This document shows positions 35,721 through 48,388 of a DNA stretch of 64,000 nucleotides, piece by piece. The notes below the pieces were generated by a model, which saw only the letters and a list, made by a program, of their open reading frames with translations, ran no database searches and was not told the origin of the DNA. The position numbers and the translations under genes were made by a program. The stretch lies in the NCBI RefSeq assembly GCF_030272615.1, contig NC_081406.1, positions 398,075,939 through 398,139,938 on the forward strand, read 5' to 3'. The stretch is from Cryptomeria japonica (lineage: Eukaryota; Streptophyta; Pinopsida; Cupressales; Cupressaceae). Position 1 is the stretch's first letter; each line of letters starts with the position of its first letter.

Positions 35721-36259
35721 TTATGGATTGGAACTAGAAGCCTTTCGTTTGTCATGCTTGACAAAAGGATCCTTAAAGATGTTTTGATCTGTGTTTGGTG
35801 CCTTATTGGTATCCATAGTAATGTCACCTTGATCAATGACATCTTGTATGAGGTTCTTTAGTTTGTAATAACTTGCTGTCTTGTGACCTTTATTGGGGTG
35901 GTACTTATAGAAATCATTGTCATTCCACCAAGAGGGCTTGAATGGACCTGGTTCATATGGCCTAGCTTTTGGTAAAGTTATGGAATTTCTCTGTATCATT
36001 TTTTTGAGTGATGATTCAATAGTTTCATCAAGGGGTGTAAGGCTTCTTCTGGGTACGCTTCCCTTGGTGGTCTTGGATTGCTTGACTGCAGTGCATTGGT
36101 GTTGTTTACCTGAGTTTGATTCTTATTGACAAATTCAGTTGGTCTGTGTAGATATACTATTGGTTGAGCTCTGTTTACAACATGGGCATCAAGAACTCCA
36201 TCATTTGTGACATTCTTATTCCTACGCCAAAATTTTGGCCTTTCATTGTTTGTACTTGT
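35721..36259 (-). pseudogene. Tat element gag C-terminal part
   Basis: Pieces 36259-35996 and 35999-35721 continue the gag reading interrupted by element C. The last contains a Tyr/His-rich segment (FYKYHPNKGHKTASYYKLK) that resembles a degenerate zinc knuckle in which Cys positions are Tyr. The reading left of 36260 joins in sense to that right of 43637 once element C and one duplicated CTTGT are discounted. Confidence 0.65.
36255..36259. other. Target-site duplication of element C, left copy (CTTGT)
   Basis: CTTGT directly precedes the C LTR and is repeated at 43638-43642. Confidence 0.88.
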
Positions 36260-37371
36260 TGATGGTATTGAAAAGCATTGAGAGGGGGGGGGTGAATCAG
36301 TGACACCAAAACACACACAACTTTAAACACTAACCGATAGATGAACTTAACTAAGAATTTGAACAAAATACATGCTATCCAAAATGAAATAACAACATCT
36401 ACATAAAGTAGAACATCCACCATAGCACAAGTGTTTATACGTGGAAAACCCAAATAGGTAAAAACCATGGTGAGATGGAACTCACAAGTTAACTATCTGC
36501 AGTAATAGAAAACTGACTAGTTAAAGTCCTACAAAGAGCTCTGCTAGGAGCGAATCTTGTTAGAGATCCCAAGCTTGATTAGAAGCTTATACCTTGTTAA
36601 GAGTACTACCCTATTAAGAGTAACCTTTCTGGAGGATTCTAGAATCCAAACTAATGGATCATCTTGTTAGAGGATTTGTACAATGAAGCTTGTTAGAGCT
36701 TACCCTGTTAGGGGATTTTATTCTATTATAATGATTAGAAAACAACAAGAAAGATTTGATCTGTTCTGAGTAGCACAAAACTTGCTTGATTAGATCATTC
36801 TAAGTACATTCAACATTTCTCTCCATCTAAACACTTATCGCTCTTCAATAAAAGTATTTGCATAGATCACCTCTTCTATATCTGTTCTCTCTTTTTTCAT
36901 CTCTCTTAAAATGCTTCACTAAGATGTCTTTAAATAGACATTCAAACCTTATGTCATCCATATGAACACAATTTCCTAGGTGCAATGTATCTAGACATTT
37001 AAACATAATTCATCACAAAAATGACTGCCAAACAAATGGTGCTAGTAACACATCACAAAATCAGATACCCGTTAGAGCAGTCAATACTAGTTGGAATAAA
37101 ACTAGTGAAACGTTGTCCAGGAATCTTCCACTTGATCTTCACCTTCAAATTTATCTTCACTTTGATGCCAACTTAGTGATACCACAGGTTATCTCTTAGG
37201 CACATACCAGTTGACACAAAGTACCGGTTAGAGATAGACCTTAAACATACCGGTTGGTAGTGTAAACCAATTGAAGTTACACCGGTAGTCAATGTAAACA
37301 TATATGTGTGTGAGAGTGTTTCATCAATGATAACAAGTGATGAATACATTACAATTATCATTAAGAAAATA
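36260..37371 (-). repeat. Element C 3' LTR (left)
   Basis: A 1,112-bp LTR starting tgatggtattgaaaagc with a G-tract, aligned with 42531-43637. Its right end (gaaaata) is a mutated form of gccaaca in the partner. Confidence 0.85.
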
Positions 37372-37385
37372 ATCTCCCTCTTTGG
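37372..37385 (-). other. Element C polypurine tract
   Basis: Minus-strand CCAAAGAGGGAGAT inside the 3' LTR, followed by the same ttggcattgatg-caacac sequence seen in copia elements B and F. Confidence 0.8.
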
Positions 37386-37649
37386 CATTGATGACAACAC
37401 TTGGAAAATTTTAGAGTAATACAATACCGCTAAGTGTGCATACACAACATATTTACATATTTACTCATATTCACCTTTTAATGCAATACTCCCCCTTAAT
37501 GCATGCATAAATGCAAATTTTTTAAAAACACACATACATATTATTACTCCCCCTTTGACAACGATTCCAAAATGATAAAGTAAAATATATACATATATAT
37601 AGAAAATCTGTATCAAAGTTTTCATCATATATTACAATTTTAAACAAGT

Positions 37650-39602
37650 TCATGCATTAGATATTCTCATGAAAATATTATTGAAATTCTGCTTCATCTC
37701 GGATAGAGCATTCTTCCACAATTCTAGTATGTTGTCCGTATACTCAGAGGTAGATAGCAGTTGGGAATAGAATTCTTCCATTGAATCTAGCATGGAGGTT
37801 TCAATAGTAGCAAGAATAACTTTTGCACTAGAGTAGGCTTTCTAAAGAATGTCAATCTGTGAGGTGAGCTGACTCTTGAGCTCTCTTAGAGATTGGAATC
37901 TCTTATCTCTCTTATTATCATTCCTATTCAGTCTGTCATGCAATTTATTGATAGATCGGTTAAAGGCATGAATAGAGTCCTGGATTGGGACATATGCCTT
38001 GCATAACCTTTCTATTTCCTACTCAGTTTCAACTTGATTCTTAGAAATATTAGAATAACATAAAGTTATATTGGAGGTAGAGGCAAGATACTTTCCTCCA
38101 GATTCAATAGCTTTCTTTAACAAACTGCCATTATGAGATAAAGTCATTTTGCTATTTTCAATGTGCTTAGCCAATTTATCTCCATATGCCTTGTTGTGGC
38201 TCTTCTCAGCAGATATTTGAACATCATCTTCAAGTGATTTGATTTGATCAGATGCATCTACAACTAACTGATCAAGTTTGTTGATGGGAGTAGGAAGATG
38301 TGCGACAGAGGTTTCTGGTAGTAATCTAGACAAAATTTATACTGCATTCTAGATTGTCTCTACCTTAATTCTTTTCTCTTTCAATCTCTTCTTGTGTGCA
38401 TGATATTGCATAACATTAGCAATCTTCATCATTTCATATGCACTCAAGGTATTCATGTCAATAGGTCCTGAAATACTTAAAGAGTCTTCATCATCATCAT
38501 CATCATCATCAAGTAGTTCTTGCTTTGTCGGTTCAGGGGGTGTAATCTTAATGATGGCTCTTTCTGTGTTCTTCTCCATTGTATCTTTTGTTTGCTGAGT
38601 AATGGCTTCCTCAGTAGACTCTTTTTGAGTAGTCTCAATGACCGGTGGAGATTGGGGTTTCTCTAGTTGTTCAGTTGCCGCTTCACTGACCTCTTTTAGT
38701 TGATTACCCAGTTGATCACCTGATGTAACCTGTACTTCTGTGATTGTAGGAGGATCCATATCTGGTGTAGTAATGTCTCTAGATAGGTCTACTATGTCCT
38801 GAATATCTTCATCAATAAGAATAATGGAGTCATCCTTCTTCTTGGTTGGATAGACTACATCAGCTTGAACAATTTCCTCTTCATCCATTTCTGGTCGAGG
38901 AACATCTTCTGTGGTATCATCCTTACTACTTGAGTGGATGACATCTTCCCTCTTTTTGATTATATAGGTTAGCTAATGTGTCTCAGACTCAACAACTGAC
39001 CATTTTGCATTTAGAAGCTTTAGTCTTCTTACTTTAAAATCAAAATATGCTTTGTATTCCTCAGTTAAAGCACTAATTCCATTTGATGATAGATTGGGAA
39101 AATATTATACAAATACTTCATCAAAAATATTCTTTTCTAATTGAATGGCTTCTTCCCATTTATCTAACAAAGTATTATACAAAGAGATTGAGATATCTTT
39201 CTCCAAACCATGTGGAAATCTACTATAATGACCCAAGTAGGTTATTATCTGTTGGAGTACTTGCTTTTGCTCATCTTCAGTAAAAGAATCATAATGTTCT
39301 TTGACATTGTCAAACTTGTTTCTTCCCAATGACTTCATTTTTCTCTCAAATGTTGTGTCAGGTTTGTAGGTGGTAATCTCTATAGGTGTAGTTTCCTTTG
39401 GCACTACGTTTACTTTCTTAGGTGTTCTACCGGTTTCTTTTTCCTTCTTAGGTTCTTCTTCAAAATCTGTACCCTCAGACTCTGGTTGCAAAATCAGTTT
39501 CCTATTCCTCTTCTTTGGTACACTCTCCTTCTTCTCAGATATTTTAGGTGCTTGTTCCTTCTTGGTTAGGACACTCCGAGTCACCCTTGTAGTCTTCTTC
39601 AT
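37650..39602 (-). pseudogene. Element C ORF2, C-terminal half
   Basis: One frame from a basic region (KKRNRKL near 39510) through a helical segment, an acidic linker with seven consecutive Asp residues (near 38505) and helical, coiled-coil-like segments, to a TGA at 37652-37650. In-frame stops near 39105, 38975, 38349, 38019 and 37845 mostly read TAG or TAA where Gln or Glu is expected. I recognise no family. The acidic linker and coiled coils suggest a multi-partner structural protein, which is inference only. Confidence 0.6.
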
Positions 39603-39615
39603 AGGATATTTTTCA

Positions 39616-40788
39616 TCACATTTCTTTTGCTTTTTCTAGAGGTGCAGTACCGGTTTCAGTTGGTGCAACTTGGACTGCTAAGATGTCCAATTTTGCCTTC
39701 TTTTTGTCTTTGGGCGATGCTAACAGAGTATTAGCATAGCCAACCAGTAAGTCATGATTGACCTCGTAGCTCATATCTTCCATTTCTTCCTTTCTTGGTT
39801 CAATTGCTTGCATCAAGCAAAAGTCAGTGGTATCCGTGAAGATTATGTCTTTTTCAAAGTGTTTTACCACATCTTCAGGTAACCTCATTCTCAAGCTCAT
39901 CTTCTTTTGGAATTCATTAAAGTACCTGTTCGTGGCAGCTGAAAAGGTATTCTTCACAACCTTAATGCTGTTCTTGATCTATGCATTGACCGATGTTTCT
40001 TTTGACCATTCAATGTCACCTATACCCAGTAGAAAGTTTTGAAAGTAGAAAAATAACCCAGCTAATAGCTGGCCATATTTGAACTTCTGAGAATTGTCCT
40101 TCTTAATGGATTTCAAATTTTCAAATAGCTGAAGTATGATAGCTTCACACATATCATAATCTGCATTATCAATTATCATTCTATGTGCTTTATGAATTCC
40201 TACGGATGGAACATTGTTAATTATACTGGAGTAAAACACTCGGTAAACTATCACCATTGGTGCAAGTTTCACTGCAGGGTCCCTAATATTGTTGATAGAA
40301 AAAGCATGCCTATCGGATGTAGAACCGGTTAACTTGAAGACAATATCTTTTGAAATTCTCCTCAACACAGGAACTTCACCGGTTGAGCAATAACCCGTTA
40401 CAACCCTAATAGCCTCCTTGGTTATTGTGTGAGTCCTCTCCAGATACATATTCTCTCCATGGACTCGACTCAAAATTATTCTTATGTGTTCATCCTCAAA
40501 GTCTTCAAGTAAGTAGGCGGCATTATGAAACCCTTTTTAAAAAATTCTAGCATATGTAGTTTCAATCTTTCTGTCCTTATTACAGAGTGATTTCAGTTGA
40601 GTATAGATGTGAAGAATTCCCAAATCTTCAATTTTACAATCTATATAGCTGGACAAATCACCTTTGACCACGACACTACTTGGGACTTGTGATAATGCAT
40701 TATAAGACATAATTTCATCTGCCTTTAGAGCTTCCTCAGGCTCAACAGTGATCATCAACCTTTCTATAGGCTTAGAAGTGGATGCCAT
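39616..40788 (-). pseudogene. Element C ORF2, N-terminal half (shared with A1)
   Basis: The start is the Met of MASTSK at 40788. The frame runs through CKIEDL, a break near 40537, then SRVHGENMYLERTHTITKEA, KLTGSTSDRH, KFKYGQLLAGLFFYF and MRLPEDVVKHF to a double stop at about 39616. The downstream half continues in another frame, so one frameshift lies near 39610-39640. These motifs align with A1 ORF2 over more than 350 residues. No known domain is recognised. Confidence 0.65.
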
Positions 40789-41175
40789 TCTAGATAAACA
40801 AATTTCAAAGTGGTATACAAAGAAATACCCGTTCACTTCTCAGGAGCTTCCAATTCAACTTGATTTCTCTAATCACAAAGCAATTTGCCAATTTGCACCA
40901 AGACAATCTTGCTCTGCTCTGCAATCGCTACAATTTTCCTTTTTCGATAGGGTAAAAATGATAAGGTAAAACATAATTTTTATCCTTTTTACCAACCACA
41001 ATAAATGTTCATACTTTTAGGTTACAAACCCTAATTTCACAGCTTAAGTGAAATCCCGGTTAATAACACGTCCACAAAAATCACCAAAATTCAAAATTCT
41101 TTCCCGCTCATTTTACAAAATGGGTCTGGAAAAGTTTTACCGTTATGCTCCCCTTAGCTATGTTAGATAGGCTTA

Positions 41176-42450
41176 AGTCACCGGTGATGGATTCTCTTCA
41201 CTAGGTGAAGGAATGATTTCCTCTATAGGCAATTCTTCGCTTTTCTTCTTCCAAGTCTGGTTCATATCTTCTCTTGTTTCCTCAACATCAATTTTCTGTT
41301 TGCCTTTCTAATCCTTGAAAGAGTTGAACGGTTTACTGTTCCTTGATCTGCAAAACTTTGCCAGGTGCCTTGGTTTGTTGCAGTGGTAATAGACCATACA
41401 AGATGATGTTTAGGGTCCTACATTTCCTCTTCCTATTCTTTTTCTGCAGTTCATAGCCACATGACCAAGGTTATTACAAAAGTTACACACATAGTTTGTT
41501 ACCTTTTCCATTTCGAATGGACTAAACCGGTTGCCATAGGATCTTTGCCAGTTCTTGTTTACTCGGTTATCAAAATTCCTTGTCCAGTCACCATATGGTC
41601 TAGGATGCATGTGTGGTATAGGATTGTTTAATCCATATCTGCACTTAATATGTTTATGCCCATACATTCCACAAGTGTGGCAATGTCCTTCAAACTTTCT
41701 AGACACATACCTAGCATTAGTATTGTAACTTGAATTTTTGTTAAACTTGTTTCTACAAACATTTATAGTATGACCAGGCTTATGGCAAACAAAGTAGATA
41801 GGTTTAAAAGCCTTCTTACCAGTAGTCTTATTGACTTTAGAAGCAGTTTTGTTCTTTGGATTGTTTCTCTTTGTGCCAAAGGATTCACCTTTTTCAGTTG
41901 TATGAAAACCAAGTCCAGAGATATCACCTTTCATTCTCTATGATTGAATTTGTTCTTCCAGCATGGTATAACTTTTGACAAACTTCTCCAATTTCTAATT
42001 GGCTTCAGTAAGCTTTTTGACAAAATCTTCATTATGCTTAGACAAGTTCTCTTGCATAGATGATGCCAACTGAAGATCTAGCTTTAGGTTTTCCTTTTCT
42101 TCTATTTCAACAATCAAGTCCTCATGTATATTATCTTTTTCCCATTTGATCTTTATGATTTCCTGATCTCTTACCTTGATAAGATCTTCAACAGCTCTTC
42201 TGGCTTCCAGTTCTTGACTCATGGGAATAGTGAGACCTTCTAGATCTCTTCTTAGATTCAGTTTCTCACCCTGCAACTTTTCAACTTCTTCTGCTAAAGC
42301 ATTAATATTTGCTTCATCTAAAGAACTATTATCAGATATTTCTAATAGTTTTTTAGATAACTTTCTTCTTTTAGTTTGAGAAACTTTTAGTTTTCCCCTA
42401 AGGGATTCAATCTCATTTCTGCTACCATCTAGCTCTCTAACCATCTCGAA
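41176..42450 (-). pseudogene. Element C gag-like protein: coiled coil plus four zinc knuckles
   Basis: The N-terminal ~170 codons form a highly charged coiled coil (to 41995). After two TAG stops in the same frame, four knuckle motifs follow: YFVCHKPGHTINVC, CHTCGMYGHKHIKC, CNFCNNLGHVAMNC and YHCNKPRHLAKFC (41820-41330); the first and last have lost a Cys. The frame closes at about 41176 before ORF2. It has the same domain plan as the A gag-like protein with limited sequence identity. Confidence 0.7.
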
Positions 42451-42516
42451 ATAACTTCTATCCCCTATGGTAGTTTCAAGATTTCCTTCGAAGTGGTTAA
42501 GCTTCAAAGAAGCTAG

Positions 42517-42529
42517 GCTCTGATACCAA
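42517..42529 (-). other. Element C primer-binding site
   Basis: Minus-strand TGGTATCAGAGCC, a perfect match to the initiator-Met tRNA primer site, adjoining the LTR that starts at 42531. Confidence 0.85.
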
Positions 42530-42530
42530 T

Positions 42531-43637
42531 TGATGGTCTTGAAAAGCACTAAGAGGGGGGGGGGGTGTGAATAAGTGACACCAAAACACACACAACTTTA
42601 AACACTAACCGGTAAATGAACTTAACTAAGAATTTGAACAAAATACATGCTATCCAAAATAAAATAAAAACATCCACATAAAGTAGAACATCCACCATAA
42701 CACAAGTGTTTATATGTGGAAAACCCAAATAACTAAAAACCACAGTGAGATGGAGCTCACAAGTTAACTATCTGCAGTAATAGAAAACTGACCGGTTAAG
42801 GTCTTACAAAGAGCTCTGCTAGGAGAGAATCTTGTTAGAGATCCCAAGCTTGATTAGAAGCTTATACTCTATTAAGAGTACTACCCTATTAAGAGTAACC
42901 TTGCTGGAGGATTTTAGAATCCAAACTAATGGATCACCTTATTAAAGGATTTGTACAATGAAGCTTGTTAGAGCTTACTCGGTTAGGGGATTTAATTTTG
43001 TTGTAATGTTTAGAAAACAAGAAAGATTTTATCTATTCTGAGTAGCACAAAAATTGCTTGATTAGATCATTCTAAGTACATTCAACACTGCTCTCCATCT
43101 AAACACTTATGTCTCTTCAGCAAAAGTATTCACATAGATGACCTCTTCTATATCTGTTCTCTCTTTTTTCATCTCTCTTAAAATGCTTCACTAAGATGTC
43201 TTTAAATAGACATTCAGACATTATGTCGGCCATAGGAACACAATTTCCTAGGTGCAGTGTATCTAGACATTTAAACATAACTCATCACAAAAATGACCGC
43301 CAAACAAACGGTGCTAGTAACACATCACAAAATCAGATACCGGTTAGAGCAGTCAATACCAGTTGGAATAAAACTAGTGAATCATTGTCTAGGAATCTTC
43401 CACTTGATCTTCACCTTCAACTTTATCTTGATGCTGAATTAGTGTTACCATAGGTTATCTCTTAGGCACATACTGGTTGACACAAAGTACCTATTAGAGA
43501 TAGACCTTAAACATACCGGTTGGTAGTGTAAACCAATTGAAGTTACATCGGTAGTCAATGTAAACATATATGTGTGTGAGAGTGTTTCATCAATGACAAC
43601 AAGTGATGAATATATTACAATTATCATCAAGCCAACA
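42531..43637 (-). repeat. Element C 5' LTR (right)
   Basis: A 1,107-bp LTR, tgatggtctt ... gccaaca, with an 11-base G-tract near the left end. Confidence 0.87.
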
Positions 43638-43642
43638 CTTGT
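43638..43642. other. Target-site duplication of element C, right copy (CTTGT)
   Basis: Matches 36255-36259. Confidence 0.88.
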
Positions 43643-43915
43643 GTTTGGCCCATTATCTTTGTGGTGTTTCAGTATCCCTTGTTCTAATAGGCCTCTTTCA
43701 CATTTGATGGCTTCTTCTGTGATATCTTTAAAATTGTTTAGGCATTGTATTTGTAATAGATACTTAATTGGAGGTACAATATTTTCATTAAAAATATCTA
43801 CTTGCTCAACCTTACGGATGTGGCTAAGACATCTGCGGTATAAACCTCTCCATCTTTGCAAGAATGTAGGGAAGGTTTTTCCTTCCTTTTTCTTTGTTGC
43901 ACATGAATCCATCAA
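43638..43915 (-). pseudogene. Tat element gag core
   Basis: The reading shows the gypsy gag signature FPTFLQRWRGLYRRCL and ends in CERGLLEQGILK, cut by element C at 43638 and resumed left of 36260. It is in a different frame from the gag N-terminal piece upstream. Confidence 0.68.
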
Positions 43916-44583
43916 GCTAACTAGATTATCTATATTGAATGCAAATTTTAATATGAATAACTCAGCTAGTTCACCCCACGAAGCAATCTTAGGTGGGAGG
44001 TGTGAAAATTATTCTAATGTTGTCCCTCCCAGACTTTTGGAAAATAGCCTCATTAAGTATGTATCATCGCGAGCTACCTCGATACATGCCATGAAGAATT
44101 ATCTGACATGATCTCAAGGATCGCCTTTCCCTCTATATTTGTTGAACCTTAGAATTTCAAAATGCATGGGGAAAGTTGGTATGTATAACTTTTTGTCAAA
44201 AGGGTATGGACGGAGGTCCTCCATTGTATAGCTCTTTTTATCATTGACTGTTTGTATATTGGTCATCTATTTATGAAGATTCTCCATTTGTTGAGTCAAA
44301 ATCTCTATTTGCATCAATGGTGTATTGACTTGAAGAGTGTTTCCCACAAAAGGGATAGTATTGGAGTAACTTTGAGCTTGTTGAAATATAGACTGACCAT
44401 GTAGTTGTGTACCATAAGTCCCACTAGGTGGTGTAAAGTATGCAAATTATGCATTGGCATTCGGCTAAGATGAGCTAGTTATTCCCTAATTTACATTTTG
44501 GCCACTATAGGTGGATCCACCTGAAACTGAAGGTTGAGTTATACTTGTCAAAGTAGGGTTTTGAGCTATTGTAGCTTGCATTG

Positions 44584-45081
44584 TTACACTGGGCATTGTC
44601 TTAGATGTAACATTAGTACTTGTTGATGCAACTGTTGATGGTGATGAAGTTGTAGTCGCTTGAGTATTTGAGATACACCCTGGGTTGATGTAGCAAGTGT
44701 TGCTTCAGTAGGTACTTGAGGAAAATTTTGATTCAATGTCACACTTGGCAGAAATATAGCCAAAATGTCCACCCCTGGAGGTAATTTGGCCCCATTATGG
44801 ACTAATAGTGTGAGATATCTATCTGTATCATTATTGATGAGAGCATTGAGAATCATAAGCATTGCAGGATCTTGTTGGGCTGCTTCCAATTCTTCTTTTG
44901 TCACATTATGTTGTATTTCATCAAAGGAAGGCATCCTGTTTGTGTTTGTTGATAAGGTTGTGGGTCTCCTACCTAGTGTTTGTTGATTTGTGGACAAGTT
45001 CATATTCCATGTTGGGTTAAGTGAAGGGTCATTGTTAGGTTCCATCCGATGTTTTGTGTTTTGAGCACATGTTAATGGCAT
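44584..45081 (-). pseudogene. Tat element gag N-terminal region
   Basis: A 165-codon reading rich in Asn, Thr and Gln with EELEAAQQDPAMLMILNALI in its middle. No defined domain. Its position upstream of the gag core on the same strand makes it the likely gag start. Sequence 43916-44583 continues gag-like coding with stops. Confidence 0.5.
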
Positions 45082-45208
45082 GGATATTATTCTAGCGTGA
45101 TCTTGAATATTTAAGACTCTCTAATGTAGCTAGGTATGCTTCTAAGACTTTCTAAAGACTAAAATGTAGATAATGCAATCTATGAGTGAATACTTTCTAT
45201 CAAGGATT

Positions 45209-45830
45209 TCAAAATTCAAACACAAGATCTTTCGCATATTGCCAAAATGCTTCAAATTCTGCCTCTTCTTTCATTTGATTTTTGAGGTCTATGTCAATTT
45301 GTACCAACTTCCGAACTTCATCATTTATGACAGCTTGGACTATATCGAATTGGTCTTGATCAACTATGAATTCCTCAACAAGTATGTTTAACCCATGAAT
45401 TATTTCTAATTGAACGTTTTTTGACCCAAGATTGGGTTGCTCAAATAGGAATTTGCCATTTCCTTTCAGACCCATATGCTAAGGATTATAATGCAGACTA
45501 TATGGAACCTAGGAATTATTGATACTTTTCTTAAGGACTGTAACGAGGGTTTAAAAACTCTATTATGGTCTTTTCAACCAATTGTCTAATGGCTTCTTTT
45601 TGAGCTACCTTTTTGATCTTTTCCTCAAATGCTCATCAAGAGATAGATTTCTGGATCTCATTATCTATGATGGTTTTAACTATATCGTACTGAGCATGAT
45701 CAACTTTTAGTTTCTAAGAAAGGTTGTCCAAACTATCAATTATTGCTAATTGGTCATTGTTTGGCCCAAGATTGGGTTGCTCAAATGGAAAATCACCGTC
45801 TCCTTTTAGACCCATGTATTGAGGCATGTT
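45209..45830 (-). repeat. Duplicated ~340-bp leader unit with small ORF
   Basis: Two tandem, diverged copies (about 45209-45475 and 45560-45830) each begin with the minus-strand protein start MGLKG and share EQPNLG. The left copy is open for 88 codons; the right has stops. The predicted peptide is acidic and helical with no recognised domain. Confidence 0.6.
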
Positions 45831-48388
45831 TCTTAGACTCTAATGCAATATTAAATTCTATATGAGTGGATGCAACTTGGTTGAAGACTACTCTTTTTAT
45901 GATGTGAGGACCTATGCAAAAACTTTGTGCAGTATGATGACACTAAATGACTTATGCATGAACTATATGTCTAGGACTTAAGATCACTTGAGAATGTTAT
46001 GTTTTTCATCTTTGAATTTTGCAAAAGTTTTGGTTTGATGTCGATGTTTGACTTTGAGGGATTTGATCTTGTTGTGTTCTTTGACAAAACTTTGGTTGAG
46101 GTTCCACTTTGTTTTTGGTGTTTTCTAAAATGTTTGAATTTGTTGAAATGTAGCAAAGGACACAACAAACACATCAAAAACAATAATACCATGAAAATAA
46201 TACTTGTTTAAGGAAGTTTTTCAAATTCCCATTAATGTTGGAGTCTTCTTCAAGACCCCATTTTGTTTTCACTGTAATTGGTCAATCAATATCACAACAA
46301 GAAGACTCTCCTAATGGTCAAAAGGTCACAAGTATTACCACAACCCACATCTTGATACTCTGTCAACTCAAACAACCCTTTCACACCCTAAGATGCACCC
46401 ATTTTTTTCCCTTTTTCCAGATATTAGACCAAAGAAGTTCGCCCTTCAATTGGCCTATTATCTTGGGAGATATATGGTGAGTGTCTTGGGTGCATATTCT
46501 TCCCCACCCTTGCACTGTGATAATTCAAGTGTCGGATTACTGACTCGGTTTGCCTTCTAATTTCCCAAGTGTTTAGAAAGGGTTCCGTTCGAGTGGTCAC
46601 AATCAATAACATTTTACACTCTGTTGAGGGAGGTCTCCCAATATGTAGAGGTTATGCTCTACATATTTTAACGTACCCTATAGGCACCGACGGAGGCATA
46701 ACACCATTGTGACATTATGTAACACTCATCACATATTATTTTTATCACATACATATTTATTTATAGTGGCTTGGATTACTTGGCTTTAACCATTGCCACT
46801 TAGGTCGTTCCCCTCACCGGCCTTAATGGTACCCTAAGGGAAACTTGGGAGGGAAGGCCTTCTAAAGGATGTAAGTACAAAAAAATACTGAAAGCATAAA
46901 AGAAGAGAGTCTGGTTTTCTGATCACCCATTGAAGGGGAGAGCACAATACCTATCTGTTCGAAGACACAAAAAGCAAAGTTATTTTTATCCTTTCATTGC
47001 AATGATTTTTTTATTCTAAGTGGAGATGTTGCTCCACACAGGCATGGTGTTCATTTTTAACCTTCATAACAATTTATGAAAAAACAAGAAAGAATTTGAT
47101 TTTGTTCTTTTTAAAATCACCAAAAGAAGTTCTCTACTCTAACCCTACAGAGAAAATAATGTTATTAGACACATGGTGGGCTATCCAACCTAATTTTCTC
47201 AGTTACAGAGCTCTGTCTTTTCACAAACAAAGAGAAATACTGATACAAACCAGAACTAAATAAAGAGAATTTGAAATACCTAAACTAGCATTTGCAAAGT
47301 ACCTACTAAGCAATTGCGAACTGATGTCTAATTAAATGTAAATTGATATGCTATCAATTACAAATTACTGTGATAGCAATTGTGAATTGATGTCTGAGAA
47401 ATTGCGTAGCATTATCAAGTCAATTTCTCATCCATTAAATGCAAAAAAAAGGATTTTTTTTTTTAATTTTAAAATTAGACAGAAGGAAAAGACATACGAT
47501 GGAGATTTTTATTCTGTAATGAGGTTATCTTAAATCACATGAGCCATCACATCAATATCATCATAGAATTTGTATTCAGAAATGAATTGGTGGATGCTTC
47601 TATGGTGTATTAGGCAATTTCTTCTCTTTCTTCAATTTCACGAAGTTCTCTTTCTTCTTTTAGGAGTCTTTGATATGATCTTTGTTTTGTCCTATGCTGT
47701 CTTGCCTGGTATAGGAGCACCTACCTATGAAGACATGACCCAAGAACAAGATGATTTTCTATTAGCTAGAAGGAATGTAATAAGTTCCTATGGGTCCTTT
47801 TTGTAATTCAATGACCTAGGAGTGTAACAAGTTTGTCCATGTTTGGGGCAAATTGTCATCTAGGGTATGGTAGAGCAAATTGAATCAATAAGGGTCAAAA
47901 TAGTCTAAATTGAGGGATCAAGTGACCACAAGTCTATTTGAGTCATTTTTGATGTTTTAGAATCAAATGTAATCTTTTTGGGGGACTATGATAGTCTAGA
48001 TTCTAAGTTGGTTGAATTATGCAAAAGTTTTCATATTGTCAATTTGTTGTCATGACAATTTTGCACCTTTTGTAAGTCATGATTCTCCAATGGTCAGTTA
48101 GTTTGAAAAATAGTTGGAGGAGGTTGTGGTCATTTGGGAAACACCTTTAAAGGCCCTAAACACCAAAAAATGTATGTTGGTTGAGTTGGTTGATTTGGAA
48201 AGAAATCAAAGCATCAAGAACTGTTGGAAACTCAGAAAAATTATCTAATTTATGTTGATTGCGTACTGAAAGTGGATTGGTAAGAAAGCTCATGGCATAG
48301 ATTCTGTAACTAGATTGTGTTACCTTTTATTTGCATTTGGTATGAAGTATTAAAGTAATCGATGCCCCATTCTACAAGAAAATCTCTA
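45831..48388. other. Tat leader (5' untranslated region), distal part
   Basis: No convincing gene. Short ORFs on both strands (e.g. 47570-47806 plus) match nothing I recognise. A CAATTG-type motif cluster lies at 47290-47410. Long leaders are common in Tat-type elements. Confidence 0.5.

Larger units (their letters stand above)
36260..43637 (-). mobile_element. Non-autonomous LTR element C with gag-like gene and ORF2
   Basis: A 7,378-bp element with ~1.11-kb LTRs, an initiator-Met primer site, a polypurine tract and a 5-bp target duplication inside Tat gag. It encodes only a coiled-coil/zinc-knuckle protein and the long ORF2; no RT, integrase, protease or RNase H motif is found in any reading of the minus strand. 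It fits the general class of large retrotransposon derivatives but, unlike many of them, is strongly coding. Confidence 0.85.

Noticed and set aside
39370-39639. Plus-strand ORF opposite ORF2 of element C
   Set aside because: Phe/Ser/Leu-rich shadow of the Lys/Glu-rich minus-strand coding; no independent support.
47570-47806. Plus-strand 78-codon ORF in the Tat leader as a host gene
   Set aside because: No recognisable domain, no flanking exon signals, and it lies inside the mapped element.
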